Assembly (NCBI RefSeq): GCF_946848805.1
Contig: NZ_CAMPFU010000001.1
Location: 344,076 to 408,075, forward strand
Length of the DNA stretch: 64,000 bases
Direction: 5' to 3'
Origin: Deinococcus sp. Marseille-Q6407
Lineage (GTDB): Bacteria > Deinococcota > Deinococci > Deinococcales > Deinococcaceae
Shown here: one piece after another, positions 39,419-55,121 of the stretch
Position numbering within the stretch: the stretch's first letter is position 1
Layout of the letters: every line of letters starts with the position of its first letter
Notes under the pieces: model-generated
Seen by the model: the letters and a program-made list of their open reading frames with translations, nothing else
Database searches by the model: none
Told to the model about the DNA's origin: nothing
Translations under genes and position numbers: made by a program

Positions 39419-40897
39419 ATGACCTCCAGTGATGCCGCCCCACCGAACGCTGTGCCAGAAAATGCTCTGCCGCCGGCACCGCTGCCGCTGTCCAGTCTCA
39501 GCCTGCCGGTCACCGTACCGCTGGCCGGCGTGCGCGAGGCACTCAATGCCCGCATTCCGCGTGAATTTGCCCGTATAGACAGGGAGCAGCGGGTACTGGG
39601 CGGACGGGCTGGCATCCGGATCTACGGCGTGGTGGCCCGGCAGGGCGATATTCAGGTGGTGCCGGCCAGTGAGGGAGGCAGCGGCGATGCCTTGGAGCTG
39701 GAAGTGCCGCTGCAGGCCACTTTCTCGGTGCGCCCTGAACTGCCGGGCAGCGGCGCCGGCTGGGCCGACCGCCTGTCCAGTTCGCTGACCCGTGACCTCA
39801 GCGGGGCGGCCACGGTGCGGCTCCGGCTCCGGCCTTATCTGCGCTCCGACTGGGAAGCCGGCGCCGAGGTCAGCGGCGAACTGCGCTGGACCGAGCCTCT
39901 ATCGGCTGAACTGCTGCCGGGAACCCGCCTGAGCGTGGCGGCGCTGGCCGAAAGTGCAGTGCGGTCACAGCTGACACGGGTCACGCAAGAGGTGGCCCAC
40001 GCCGTGAGCGAGGCCGCCGGACTGCGTGAGCGGGCCGAGACGGTCTGGACGCAGCTGCAGCAGCCCTGGCCTTTGCCGTTGCCTGCCGGCAACGCGGAAG
40101 TGGATGCGCTGGGGCCTGCCTACGCACAGGCGATGCCGCAGACGCTGGGGGTGGCCGGGCTGGGGCTGCGCGGCGACGCCCTGCAGCTGACCCTGCAAGC
40201 CGAAGGCTACCTGCGCGCCGAACTGGGCCAGCCGCCGCGGGCACCGGCGGGCCGCGCACTGCTGCCGGAGCTGCGGGTGACAGCACAGGCCGGCGGTCCC
40301 GGCGAGCTGCACCTGCGGGCGCCGGTGCTGCTGCCGTTTGTGGCGCTGGCCCGGCTGGTCACTGCGGCGGCGCAGCGTGAGCTGGCGGAACTGCCGCTGC
40401 CCGGCTGGGCACCCCGCCTGCAGCTGGAAGGGCTGGACGTGGCCGGCTCGCCACAGGAGCAGCGCCTGGACCTGACGGCGCGGCTGACCCTGAGTGGTCT
40501 GGGCCGGCCGCGCCGCATCACTGCCTGGGTGGGCGGGCGGCCCTGGCTACGGCCCGGCGGCCGGGTCGTCACCCTGGAAAATGTGCAGGTGCAGCTGGAC
40601 GCCGAGCTGCCCGGGCAGCGGTGGCTCGCCCCGTTCCTGTCGGAGCGCCTGAGTGCAGCCCTGGCCCGCATTGCCCGCTTCGACCTAGCGCCGCAGCTGA
40701 CGGCGCTGGAACAGAGCGCCGCAGCGGGGCTGCCAGCCACCCTCCGGCCGGGGCTGAGCCTGCGCGCCGAGCCTGGCGGCTTTCAGCTGGACGACCTGCG
40801 GGTCACCCGGCAGGGCCTGGAAATCACAGCCGCCGCCGACGCTGCTGCGCTGAACCTGCAGGTGGACGCGGCCGCGCTGATAGACCAGCTGGGCTAG
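39419..40897 (+). CDS. DUF4403-like protein
   Basis: This 492-residue protein opens with SSLSLPVTVPLAGVREALN and IPREFARIDRE, the pattern I associate with DUF4403 lipid-binding-like proteins. The rest is a repeated beta-rich fold (RLRLRPYLRSDWEAGAEVSG; ARLTLSGLGRPRRITAWVGG) with no membrane segment or signal peptide. Placement after lptF/lptG suggests a role with envelope lipids; this is inference. A GTG at 39407 is an alternative start four codons earlier. Confidence 0.65.
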   Translation: MTSSDAAPPNAVPENALPPAPLPLSSLSLPVTVPLAGVREALNARIPREFARIDREQRVLGGRAGIRIYGVVARQGDIQVVPASEGGSGDALELEVPLQATFSVRPELPGSGAGWADRLSSSLTRDLSGAATVRLRLRPYLRSDWEAGAEVSGELRWTEPLSAELLPGTRLSVAALAESAVRSQLTRVTQEVAHAVSEAAGLRERAETVWTQLQQPWPLPLPAGNAEVDALGPAYAQAMPQTLGVAGLGLRGDALQLTLQAEGYLRAELGQPPRAPAGRALLPELRVTAQAGGPGELHLRAPVLLPFVALARLVTAAAQRELAELPLPGWAPRLQLEGLDVAGSPQEQRLDLTARLTLSGLGRPRRITAWVGGRPWLRPGGRVVTLENVQVQLDAELPGQRWLAPFLSERLSAALARIARFDLAPQLTALEQSAAAGLPATLRPGLSLRAEPGGFQLDDLRVTRQGLEITAAADAAALNLQVDAAALIDQLG

Positions 40898-40952
40898 ACC
40901 AGCAGAGCTGGGTGAGGGCTAAGCGCCCGCACTACTCGGTCTTGCTGGTCTA
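40895..40952. terminator. inverted repeat between convergent genes
   Basis: TAGACCAGCA at 40895-40904 and TGCTGGTCTA at 40943-40952 form a perfect 10-bp inverted repeat with a 38-base interval, overlapping the ends of the two convergent genes. Confidence 0.4.
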
Positions 40953-41501
40953 TCAGTCCTGCCGGGCCGCGGCGCTCCGTTCCAGCAGTTCGCGGTGGCT
41001 GTGCAGGTGCGCGGCCACCATTCGCAGCCAGTCGAGGGCGTCCAACTCACCGAAAAAGGGGTGCCAGGCCGTGCGCCCCGGCGTTTCATGGATGCCGGCG
41101 GCCACCGTTTCCAGCGCGGCGCGGTGCCCGCTCCAGACTTCTTCCCAGCTCTGCCAGGGCAGACCAGCGGCGCTCGGCAGGCTTTCGGGCGGGGCCTGCC
41201 GCTTACCGTCTTTCAGCACGTTCAGCACGCCGGGTGTCTGCGGCGTCGGGCGCAGCTCGCGGTCCGAGAGCAGCAGACCCAACAGGCGGGTGATGCCGCT
41301 GTTGATTTTCACAACGTGTTCGGCTTCCTGCGCCGGCGACCACTCGCGGCCCGGCTGCACCGTGGTCCAGTCGTGTTCGCGGGTACGCAGCTCGGCCTCG
41401 AAGGCGTCCAGCTGGGCACTCAGGGCAGCCTGGACTTGTGTGGGAGTCTGGCCGAAGTGGCGCAGCACGGCAGGATCTTGTAGGGGTTGGGGTGCAGTCA
41501 T
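40953..41501 (-). CDS. DinB superfamily protein
   Basis: This 182-residue four-helix-bundle protein is predicted from WSPAQEAEHVVKINSGITRLL (first metal-ligand His) and the C-terminal LRMVAAHLHSHRELL with several histidines, typical of DinB_2. It is probably metal-dependent; the substrate is unknown. It is the second DinB-type gene in the window, with little sequence similarity to the first. A leaderless -10 element supports the start. Confidence 0.78.
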   Translation of the reverse strand: MTAPQPLQDPAVLRHFGQTPTQVQAALSAQLDAFEAELRTREHDWTTVQPGREWSPAQEAEHVVKINSGITRLLGLLLSDRELRPTPQTPGVLNVLKDGKRQAPPESLPSAAGLPWQSWEEVWSGHRAALETVAAGIHETPGRTAWHPFFGELDALDWLRMVAAHLHSHRELLERSAAARQD

Positions 41502-41507
41502 GCCGGC

Positions 41508-41513
41508 AGTCTA
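41508..41513 (-). promoter_or_regulatory. leaderless -10 element of second DinB gene
   Basis: TAGACT lies six bases before the ATG at 41501. Confidence 0.5.
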
Positions 41514-41515
41514 AT

Positions 41516-42073
41516 TCACGCTTGCTGCCAGCCGGCCCACACCCCCACCTGACTGTTGATGCCGCAGCGGGCCCTGTACGGCAGCCCGCCCGGTGTGGTC
41601 CAGTGCGAGAGCGGCGCGGCAGGCCCGTAGACTTCCGGGTCGTTCAGGGCCACCCCAGCTTGCTCGCAGGCCGCAATCTTCTCGGCGCTGAAGCGGCGGC
41701 CGGTCACTGCACTCAGGAACTCGGCGGCCAGCGGGTAATGGGCCGGATTCATGGCGGTGGTGCCGTTCTTCTGGGGCTGGCCTTTTGTCAGCAGCCGAGC
41801 AGTGCTGATCCAGCCTTGCGGGCGCACCTCCACCTGCATCTGGCTGCCGTCCCCAAGGCGGTAGGTGCGCTGTGTGCCGTCATGCCAGCCCATCGTTCCC
41901 TCGCCGTTCTGGCGCACCGTGACCAATCTGCAGCCGTGGGTGCGGCAGAAGGTGGTCTGGGCCGGGTCCACCTTTTGTCCCAGCCAGCTGGTGGGTGCAG
42001 CCGCTCCCGGAGCAGCCTGAGCAGAAGCGAAACCAAGAGCCAACAATGTGGCAACAGGTAAAAATGTTTTCAT
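41516..42073 (-). CDS. secreted protein of unknown function
   Basis: This 185-residue protein has a signal peptide (MKTFLPVATLLALGFASAQA). The mature part contains four cysteines (FCRTHGCRL, IAACEQAG, RARCGIN), which could form disulfides; oxidative folding proteins are encoded 2 kb away. No catalytic motif is seen. It begins just upstream of the DinB gene on the same strand. Confidence 0.65.
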   Translation of the reverse strand: MKTFLPVATLLALGFASAQAAPGAAAPTSWLGQKVDPAQTTFCRTHGCRLVTVRQNGEGTMGWHDGTQRTYRLGDGSQMQVEVRPQGWISTARLLTKGQPQKNGTTAMNPAHYPLAAEFLSAVTGRRFSAEKIAACEQAGVALNDPEVYGPAAPLSHWTTPGGLPYRARCGINSQVGVWAGWQQA

Positions 42074-42137
42074 GACTACATTCTGGGGGGGTCCTGACGG
42101 GAATCTGAAAGAGCCTTTACTTTTCCGTCATCCTTTC

Positions 42138-43409
42138 TCAGCGCCGGGGCTTGCCGATCACCGCGCGGCCACCCATATAAGGCTGCAGCGCCGCCGGAAT
42201 CCTCACCGTGCCGTCGGCCTGCTGGTGGTTTTCCAGGAAAGGCACCAGAATACGCGGGCTGGCGATGCCGGTGTTGTTGAGGGTATGCGCGAACTGAGGC
42301 TTGCCACCTTCACCCTTGAAGCGCAGGCCGGTGCGGCGGGCCTGCCAGTCGGTCAGGTACGAGCAGGAGTGGGTTTCGCGGTATTTTTCCTCGCTGGGCA
42401 CCCAGGTTTCGATGTCCATCATCAGGTGCTTGCCCAGGCCCATGTCGCCGGTGGAATTCTGCACCACCCGGTAGGGCAGCTCCAGCGCCTGAAGAATACC
42501 TTCGGCGTTGGCCAGCAGTTTGTCGAACCAGGCCGGGCCGTCTTCAGGCCGGCAGATCACGTACTGCTCCACCTTACGGAACTCGTGGACCCGGATCAAT
42601 CCGCGCACGTCGCGCCCGGCGCTGCCGGCTTCGGAGCGGAAGGCGGCGCTGAAACCGGCGTAAGCCAGCGGCAGGTCGCTTCCCGCCAGGATTTCGCCGG
42701 CGTACAGCGAGTTGAGCGGCACTTCGCTGGTGCCGGCCAGCAGCAGGTCCTCGCCTTCAAGGCGGTAGACCTGATCCTCGCCGCCCGGAAAATGTCCGGT
42801 GGCGACCAGGGTTTCCGGGCGCACCAGCGCCGAGGTGCTGAGCATCTCCAGGCCGCGCTCGGCCAGAAAGTCCAGCGCGAAAGTCAGAATCGCCATCTCC
42901 AGCCGTGCCGCTTCACCCTTGAGCAGGTACGAGCGGCTGCCCGACACCCGGGCCACCCGCTCGGGATCGGCCCAGCCCTGCAGCTCCAGCAGGTCCACAT
43001 GGTCCAGCGGCTGAAAGTCGAAGGCCGGCAGCTGGCCTTCGCGGCGCAGTTCTGCGTTTTCCTCGTCGCTGGGGCCCACCGGCGCCGAGGGGTGGGGAAT
43101 GTTGGGCACCCGCAGCAGCAGGCCGCGCAGCGCCTCTTCCTGTTCGCGCAGCTTCGGTTCCAGGTCGCTGAGCTGCTGGCCCAGGTCCTTACCCTTCTGA
43201 ATCAGGGCCGGGCGGTCCTCGGCGCTGGCTTTCGGGACCAGCTTGGCGTTGGCGTTGCGCTCGGCCTGCAGCGCTTCGACCTGCTGGCGTACGTCCAGCA
43301 CGGCGCGGTCGGCCGCCAGCACCTCGTCCAGATCGAGCTCGAGGAACTTGTCGGCAATCGCTTTGCGGATAACGTCAGGGTTCTCGCGGATAAAACGGAT
43401 GTCTTGCAT
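42138..43409 (-). CDS. serS: seryl-tRNA synthetase
   Basis: This 423-residue class II synthetase charges tRNA-Ser. The N-terminal coiled-coil arm is at about 25-105 (VEALQAERNANAKLVPKAS). Motif 2 is FRSEAGSAGRDVRGLIRVHEF and motif 3 ends NNTGIASPRILVPFLEN, with the TSEVPL and EVSSCS-like CSYLTDWQARR blocks. The start at 43409 has GAGGTG upstream; an in-frame ATG at 43424 is less well placed. It is separated from gatC by a terminator. Confidence 0.95.
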   Translation of the reverse strand: MQDIRFIRENPDVIRKAIADKFLELDLDEVLAADRAVLDVRQQVEALQAERNANAKLVPKASAEDRPALIQKGKDLGQQLSDLEPKLREQEEALRGLLLRVPNIPHPSAPVGPSDEENAELRREGQLPAFDFQPLDHVDLLELQGWADPERVARVSGSRSYLLKGEAARLEMAILTFALDFLAERGLEMLSTSALVRPETLVATGHFPGGEDQVYRLEGEDLLLAGTSEVPLNSLYAGEILAGSDLPLAYAGFSAAFRSEAGSAGRDVRGLIRVHEFRKVEQYVICRPEDGPAWFDKLLANAEGILQALELPYRVVQNSTGDMGLGKHLMMDIETWVPSEEKYRETHSCSYLTDWQARRTGLRFKGEGGKPQFAHTLNNTGIASPRILVPFLENHQQADGTVRIPAALQPYMGGRAVIGKPRR

Positions 43410-43456
43410 GGGGCACCTCGGCAAAAGGGAGAAAGAGCAAAAAGAAAATGAATCAG

Positions 43457-43490
43457 AAAAAAGGCGCGCCCGGCAGCCGGGGCGAGCGCC
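43457..43490 (-). terminator. intrinsic terminator downstream of gatC
   Basis: On the minus strand GGCGC(TC)GCCC pairs with GGGCGCGCC, followed by six T residues. It separates the dsb-gatC transcript from serS. Confidence 0.7.
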
Positions 43491-43520
43491 GGAGCCGTCT
43501 CAGTGCCGGCGGCGCACTCG

Positions 43521-43862
43521 TTACTCGGTGTCGAGGGTGCGCGGCAGCCGCACAAAGCCCTGCTCGCTGGCCGGGGCCAGGGCCAGCACTTCAGCCTGTG
43601 ACAGGGTCATGCCGGGTTCATCGGCACGCAGCTCGCCGGACAGGGGCAGCGGCCGCTGTAGCGGCTCCACGCCCCCAGTGTCTACCGCCTGGAGTTGCTG
43701 AAAGTAGCCCAGCAGGTCGTTCAGCTCTTCTTTGATGGCTTCTTCTTCCTGGGGTTTCAGTTCCAGCCGGGCCAGAAAGGCCAGATGCTGGAGCTGCTCG
43801 CTGCTGAGGCGGTCGGCCTGGGCCGGCTGGGCAGCGGGGGCGGTCGGGTCAGGCGCGGTCAT
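43521..43862 (-). CDS. gatC: Asp/Glu-tRNA(Asn/Gln) amidotransferase subunit C
   Basis: This 113-residue GatC stabilises the GatAB complex that converts Glu-tRNA-Gln or Asp-tRNA-Asn to the amide. Family features are [42 protein letters not shown] and LRADEPG. The first 17 residues are an Ala/Pro-rich extension. Its start lies inside the 3' end of the DsbB-like gene (14-base overlap), so the two are translationally coupled. gatA and gatB are not here. Confidence 0.9.
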   Translation of the reverse strand: MTAPDPTAPAAQPAQADRLSSEQLQHLAFLARLELKPQEEEAIKEELNDLLGYFQQLQAVDTGGVEPLQRPLPLSGELRADEPGMTLSQAEVLALAPASEQGFVRLPRTLDTE

Positions 43863-44367
43863 GCGGCTCAGTATAGGGGGCCCCGGCAGCTTCCTGACCC
43901 AGCTGCCCCCGCCCCAGCTCTTCCCGCCGCTGCGCCGGCCAGGCCAGCAGCAGCAGAATCAGCCCGAAGGCGGTCATGCTCAGCACCGGAATGGTCAGAA
44001 TGGAATTCAGCGCCGAGGCTCCCTCCCCAAACAGCTGCGACCACAGCGGCCAGATGGTGGTGCAGGGCTCCTGCCCGGCGTCTATGGAGCAGGCCTTGAG
44101 CTGCCCGATCCAGCCCCAGACTTCGGCGTTCTGCAGCAGGGCCGTCACGATGCCGGCCAGCGCCAGCGGAACGGCATACACCCGGAACCTGAGGTCGTCC
44201 CGGAAAGCGGCGATGCCCAGTGTCAGCGCCAGGGGATACATGGCGGTGCGCTGGTACCAGCACAGCTTGCAGGGCCGGTAGCCCAGCACCTCGCTAAGGT
44301 ACAGGCTGCCCAGCGCAGCGGCCAGCGCCACCACCCAGGCCAGATACAGGCGGGTCGAACGGTTCAT
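43849..44367 (-). CDS. DsbB/BdbC-type disulfide oxidoreductase
   Basis: This 172-residue protein has four membrane helices. The first redox pair is in [10 protein letters not shown] after helix 1, and a second pair is in [11 protein letters not shown] in the loop before helix 4. It reoxidises a DsbA-like protein and passes electrons to quinone. It lies 27 bases downstream of the DsbA-type gene on the same strand. The gatC start overlaps its end. Confidence 0.9.
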   Translation of the reverse strand: MNRSTRLYLAWVVALAAALGSLYLSEVLGYRPCKLCWYQRTAMYPLALTLGIAAFRDDLRFRVYAVPLALAGIVTALLQNAEVWGWIGQLKACSIDAGQEPCTTIWPLWSQLFGEGASALNSILTIPVLSMTAFGLILLLLAWPAQRREELGRGQLGQEAAGAPYTEPHDRA

Positions 44368-44394
44368 GCCCTCAGCAGCCCCTTATCCTGGCCC

Positions 44395-45117
44395 TTATTT
44401 CTTCGCCAGCGCGGCGTCAATCGCCTGCTGCAGCTGCGCGTAGTCGCCGGGATTCTCGACCTTGTCGCCGTTGATAAAGACGCTGGGGGTCCCATTCACG
44501 CCGCTGGCCTTGACCTCGGCCTCGTTGGCGTCCACCCGGGCGGCGGTGGCGTCGCTGTCCAGGCACTCGCCGAACTTGGCCTGGTCAATCGCCGGCACGT
44601 TGGCGGCCAGCTCCTTGAGGCGTTCCTTGGTGGCCCAGACCTTGTTCTCGTCTTCCTGCGCGCGGAACAGGATGGTCTTGTACTGCCGGAAAGCGTCGTT
44701 GCCGCCGTGCTCAAAGGCGCACTCGCCCGCCTGCGCGGCGTACTTGGAATCGTCCTCGGGCAGCTTGGCTATCTCGGCTAGGAAGGGCCAGGTTACCGAG
44801 TACACTTTTACCTTGCCCGAGCGGACATAATCGTTTTCCACCTTGAGGAAAATGCTGCCTTCAAACTGCTTGCAGGCCGGGCATTTGAAGTCCTCCACCA
44901 CGATCATCTCGACCGGCGCCGACGCTTCACCGACCACCGGCTTGTTGCTCAGGTCGAACTGGGCCTTGACAGCTGCGCCGCTGGCCGTATCGGCCTGGGC
45001 TTTGGCGTCGTTCTTGCCGCGTCCGGCGAACAGCGCCAGCGCGATCAAAGCGGCAGCGATCAGGGTGCCGAGGATCAGCGCCGTATTGTTGCTCTTGTTT
45101 CCCTGCAGTTTGGTCAT
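44395..45117 (-). CDS. DsbA family thiol oxidoreductase (BdbD-like), membrane anchored
   Basis: This 240-residue protein has an N-terminal membrane anchor (ALILGTLIAAALIALALF) and a thioredoxin-fold DsbA domain with active site KCPACKQFEG and the cis-Pro loop GVNGTPSVFING. It introduces disulfide bonds in exported proteins and is recycled by the DsbB-like protein encoded next to it. An additional Cys pair (AGECAFE, FGECLDS) lies in the helical insert. Confidence 0.9.
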   Translation of the reverse strand: MTKLQGNKSNNTALILGTLIAAALIALALFAGRGKNDAKAQADTASGAAVKAQFDLSNKPVVGEASAPVEMIVVEDFKCPACKQFEGSIFLKVENDYVRSGKVKVYSVTWPFLAEIAKLPEDDSKYAAQAGECAFEHGGNDAFRQYKTILFRAQEDENKVWATKERLKELAANVPAIDQAKFGECLDSDATAARVDANEAEVKASGVNGTPSVFINGDKVENPGDYAQLQQAIDAALAKK

Positions 45118-45212
45118 AGTTAGAGCCGATTCTACACGGCGGGGGTGAGGCCGCAGACAGAGCCAGCTGCCCCGCCGCCCGCGCCTGCGCTGATTGGGCT
45201 GGGTGCCAATAA

Positions 45213-45238
45213 CAAAAAAGCGCTGCCCGGGTGGGCAG
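45213..45238 (-). terminator. intrinsic terminator after uvrA-membrane protein operon
   Basis: CTGCCC and GGGCAG pair around a four-base loop. The minus strand then reads into six T residues. Confidence 0.65.
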
Positions 45239-45266
45239 TACTTCTGGGAAATCAGAGGTGACGGGC

Positions 45267-46123
45267 TCAGCGCACGGGCGCCTGATCGGCATGCAGCAGC
45301 CGGCGCTCGGCGCGGCGGCCGGTCAGGTCCACGATCCAGAGGATGACCTGCCGCACCAGGCTGACGCCCAGGCCCATCAGCATCGCCAGCAGGGCGCTGC
45401 GCTGCAAATTAGGGTCGGCCACCAGCAGCAGGTTCTCGTCCAGCAGGTGCCCGAACTGCGCCGCTGCAATGATCGGCAGGGCAAACACCGCCGCTGCGAA
45501 CGGCAGCACGATCCAGCCACCGGAATGCTTGACCACCAGCAGCGCCAGCAGGGCGCCGCCCACCAGCGGCAGCAGCACTTTCCAGGTGTCGTCCGGCTGA
45601 TTGCCCATCAGCAGGGTCAGCAGGCCCATAAAGGCGGCGATGTATCCGAACCAGCCGCCGAACTCGTCGGCCAAGATGGCCAGCAGCACCCACAGGAACA
45701 GCACGTTGCTCCATTCCCAGCCGCTGCTCAGCACCGCCAGCAGCGCGGCCAGCGTGACCAGCCCACCGATGACCCGGCCGCCCAGGCCCAGCCAGTTCTG
45801 CCGCCGCAGCCGCTCCTGCGGAGAGAGCTGCGGGCCGGTGCGGCGCGGCTCAACAGGCGCGGCCACCACCTCGTCGGCCTCCCGGCCCAGCGGCCGGCCG
45901 GCCGGCTCGGTCATGGGCGCCGCATCAACCTCGCTGACTTCTGTAACTTCGGTGACTTGGGGAACGGCGGCCACCACCTGCTCGGCGGGCTGGCCTGCTT
46001 TGGCCGTCTGCTCCGGCTCGGCCCAGGCGGGGCGGGGCTGCCCGGCGCTATTGGTTCCGTCCCCGGCGCGTTCTTCCGGGGCGGCGCCGCTGCGGGGGTC
46101 CTGGTGGGGCTGTTCTGGGTGAC

Positions 46124-46127
<4 letters not shown>
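45267..46127 (-). CDS. membrane protein co-transcribed with uvrA
   Basis: This 286-residue protein has an acidic, Pro/Glu-rich disordered N-terminal half (1-115) and then about five hydrophobic segments ([72 protein letters not shown], and one near the C-terminus). No catalytic motif is seen. Its ATG overlaps the uvrA stop (ATGA), so it is expressed with UvrA. Whether the link is functional is unknown. Confidence 0.7.
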
Positions 46128-49516
<3,389 letters not shown>

Positions 49517-49938
49517 AACGGAACTCCTTTGGGGTGGGTGGCAGGCCCGGGGGCGGCCGGGGAGGTTTCTGTCTGAAGCGTAGCGGTTGAGCGGGATTTG
49601 CTCGGCGGGCTAAACATGCCAGTCTAACATCTGGCCTGCGCCGGCCGCCGGGCTGGGGGCACACTGCGCCTACACCCACACCTACGCCTACGCCTACGCC
49701 GGAGCATGGATAGAGAAGGTCCAGAGCCGGAGAGGCGAGCGGTCTAAAGCGAAGGGCCGACAGGCTACACTGAGCTGGAGGACCATCTCTTCACTTTCGG
49801 GTGCTCAATTTCGCCCCTCTTTGCCGCTGTCCTGCCGGGCCCACGCCTATGCAGAGGCCTCTGCCGGTGTTCAGCCGCTTTCTCCAGTTTTTAACCACTT
49901 TCTCCAGACATCAGAACCATTGCAGGAAGGAGCCTTAT
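49517..49938. promoter_or_regulatory. divergent uvrA-rny control region
   Basis: This 422-base gap between divergent uvrA and rny holds both promoters. It contains three tandem CCTACG hexamers at 49681-49698. I looked for the 17-bp radiation/desiccation response palindrome (TTATGTCATTGACATAA) and found no good match. An open frame from about 49801 runs into rny, but the start of rny is better placed at 49939. Confidence 0.4.
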
Positions 49939-51756
<1,818 letters not shown>

Positions 51757-51768
51757 ACTGCTTTTTCG

Positions 51769-51824
51769 CAGCGCCCCCGGCCGGCGCCTCAGCTTGTTCT
51801 GGGGCTTTCCGGCCGGGGGCGCTG
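51769..51824. terminator. perfect 16-bp GC hairpin after rny
   Basis: CAGCGCCCCCGGCCGG at 51769-51784 pairs exactly with CCGGCCGGGGGCGCTG at 51809-51824 around a 24-base loop, 12 bases past the rny stop. There is no T tract, so it may stabilise the mRNA end or act as a Rho-linked terminator. Confidence 0.55.
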
Positions 51825-51858
51825 ACTTGTGGCCCCCCTGCCGCTCCCGTCCCAGCCG

Positions 51859-51864
51859 TACAAT
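51859..51864 (+). promoter_or_regulatory. leaderless -10 element
   Basis: TACAAT lies seven bases before the ATG at 51872 and excludes the in-frame ATG at 51863. Confidence 0.55.
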
Positions 51865-51871
51865 GCACGGC

Positions 51872-52495
51872 ATGACGCCAGCCCCCACCCGTCCCCGCCC
51901 TCCGGCCGCGTTCTGGCGGTTGGCCCGCCTGCTGGGGGGCCTGGGCATAGGTTTGTCCGTGCTGCTCACGCTGGGCACCTGGGGCCTGACCCTGATCTTC
52001 GCGCCGCAGCTGGCCCACTGGCTGGATCAGGCCAGCGCCGGTCTGACCAACCTGAACACCGGCCTGGAGCAGCTGACCGCTTCACTGGCCCCGCTGGACC
52101 TGCTGGCCCGCCCCGAGACGCTGGACGCCGTGCGCACGCTGGGCGACCTGGCCGCGCAGGCCCGCTCGGCGCCCATCATCGGGCTGTTCCTGAGCCAGAA
52201 CGGCGTGACCGACCAGGCCCTGCAGGGCCTGCAGACGGTGGCCGGCAACTGGGCGGAGTTGCTGGAACATCGTCCCAGCCTGCCGCAGCTGCGCGCCGAG
52301 CAGGCCGAGGTCCAGGGCTGGCTGACGCGGGTCCAGCAGGCCCGGCAGTGGCTGACGCCGGCCGTGTGGCTGCTGAATCTGGGTGCCTTGCTGCTGGGGC
52401 TGTGGTTCTTGGCGGGGCAGTGGGCGCTGATGCGGCTGGCCGGCGAGCAGCTGGCCGCACTGACTCAGGAAAAGCAGGCTGAGCAGCCGGCCTAG
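51872..52495 (+). CDS. membrane protein with two helices, function unknown
   Basis: This 207-residue protein has one membrane helix near the N-terminus (LGIGLSVLLTLGTWGLTLIF), an extracytoplasmic helical domain (LDQASAGLTNLNTGLEQLTASL) and a second helix near the C-terminus (VWLLNLGALLLGLWFLA). The helical middle could be a coiled coil. No known family is recognised. Confidence 0.65.
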   Translation: MTPAPTRPRPPAAFWRLARLLGGLGIGLSVLLTLGTWGLTLIFAPQLAHWLDQASAGLTNLNTGLEQLTASLAPLDLLARPETLDAVRTLGDLAAQARSAPIIGLFLSQNGVTDQALQGLQTVAGNWAELLEHRPSLPQLRAEQAEVQGWLTRVQQARQWLTPAVWLLNLGALLLGLWFLAGQWALMRLAGEQLAALTQEKQAEQPA

Positions 52496-52597
52496 AGCTG
52501 GGAGCTGGCCCGCAGAGAATCCGTAGAGAAAGGGCCAAGTGCAAAGGGCCGGGTGCCTCACCATGCGGCGGCAAGCAGCTGTGGCACACTGGGGCGC

Positions 52598-53140
52598 ATG
52601 ACCCATGCCTCCGAACTTGACCCCCAGATTCTGGAATTGCTGCAGCGCATGTTCGACCTGGCCCGCGCCGGCGAGGCGGCCGAGGTGCAGGGCTGGCTGG
52701 AACAGGGTGTGCCGGTCAACCTGACCAACGAAAAGGGCGATACCCTGCTGATGCTGGCCGCTTACAACAGCCAGCCGGAAGTGGTGCGGGTGCTGCTGGA
52801 AGCCGGCGCCGACGCGTCGCGTGCCAACGACCGGGGCCAGACTCCGCTTCAGGCCGCCGCCTTCAAGGGTGAGCTGGACATGGTGCGCCTGATGCTGGAC
52901 CTGGGCGTGGATGTGGACAGCCCCGGCCCCGACGGCCGCACCGCCCTGTTCCTGGCCGCCATGTTCGACCGCAGCGAGATGCTGGAACTGCTGCTGAACC
53001 GTGGCGCCGACCTGAACGCCCGTGACGCCGCCGGCTTCAGCGCCCTGGACGCCGCCCGGCAGATGGGCGCCCAGAACACGGCCGCACGCTTGGCCGAACT
53101 GATGGCCGCCGGCACCTCGGCTGCCGAGCGCCACAGCTGA
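52598..53140 (+). CDS. ankyrin-repeat protein
   Basis: This 180-residue protein consists of about four ankyrin repeats: GDTLLMLAAYNSQPEVVRVL, GQTPLQAAAFKGELDMVRLM, GRTALFLAAMFDRSEMLELL and a last one ending ALDAARQMGAQNTAARLAEL. Ankyrin repeats mediate protein binding; the partner is unknown. No signal peptide, so it is cytoplasmic. Confidence 0.85.
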   Translation: MTHASELDPQILELLQRMFDLARAGEAAEVQGWLEQGVPVNLTNEKGDTLLMLAAYNSQPEVVRVLLEAGADASRANDRGQTPLQAAAFKGELDMVRLMLDLGVDVDSPGPDGRTALFLAAMFDRSEMLELLLNRGADLNARDAAGFSALDAARQMGAQNTAARLAELMAAGTSAAERHS

Positions 53141-53156
53141 GGCTGCCGGGGGAGAA

Positions 53157-53205
53157 GGGCGCAGAGGGACCAGGGCTTTCTGGTGTTCCCGGCCTCTCTG
53201 CGCCC
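53157..53205 (+). terminator. hairpin after ankyrin gene
   Basis: GGGCGCAGAG and CTCTGCGCCC pair perfectly, with further pairing inside (ACCAG/CTGGT). The T tract is weak. Confidence 0.45.
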
Positions 53206-53385
53206 CGGCGCCCCCGTGCTATCCTGAAACCCCGTGAGCCTAGCTGCCACGGCTTTTTTTATTCCAGTTTGCCTCTCTTGGGCCATCCTGCCTTTCCAGA
53301 GCCGCCCTGAGGCCAGAGAAGCCGTGTTCGCCGGTATCATCTCCATTTTCTTCTCCCTACCGCTTCTTTCCGGAAGGAGTTCAGC

Positions 53386-55044
<1,659 letters not shown>

Positions 55045-55109
55045 GGTCGGGGTCACGGCTGCTGGCTCCCCTCCACCTTTAGAAGGATGCGGGAGCCGGG
55101 GCCGGCCGT

Positions 55110-55115
55110 TAAGCT
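55110..55115 (+). promoter_or_regulatory. leaderless -10 element of PspC gene
   Basis: TAAGCT lies six bases before the ATG at 55122. Confidence 0.45.
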
Positions 55116-55121
55116 AGGAGC

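Noticed and set aside
49681..49698. CRISPR array from CCTACG repeats
   Set aside because: Repeat units are only six bases, contiguous, without spacers, and no cas gene is present.
49517..49938. A radiation/desiccation response motif upstream of uvrA
   Set aside because: The nearest match to TTATGTCATTGACATAA keeps only a few positions.
49801..49938. A 46-residue N-terminal extension of RNase Y
   Set aside because: RNase Y normally begins with its membrane helix, and a strong GGAAGGAG site precedes the TTG at 49939.
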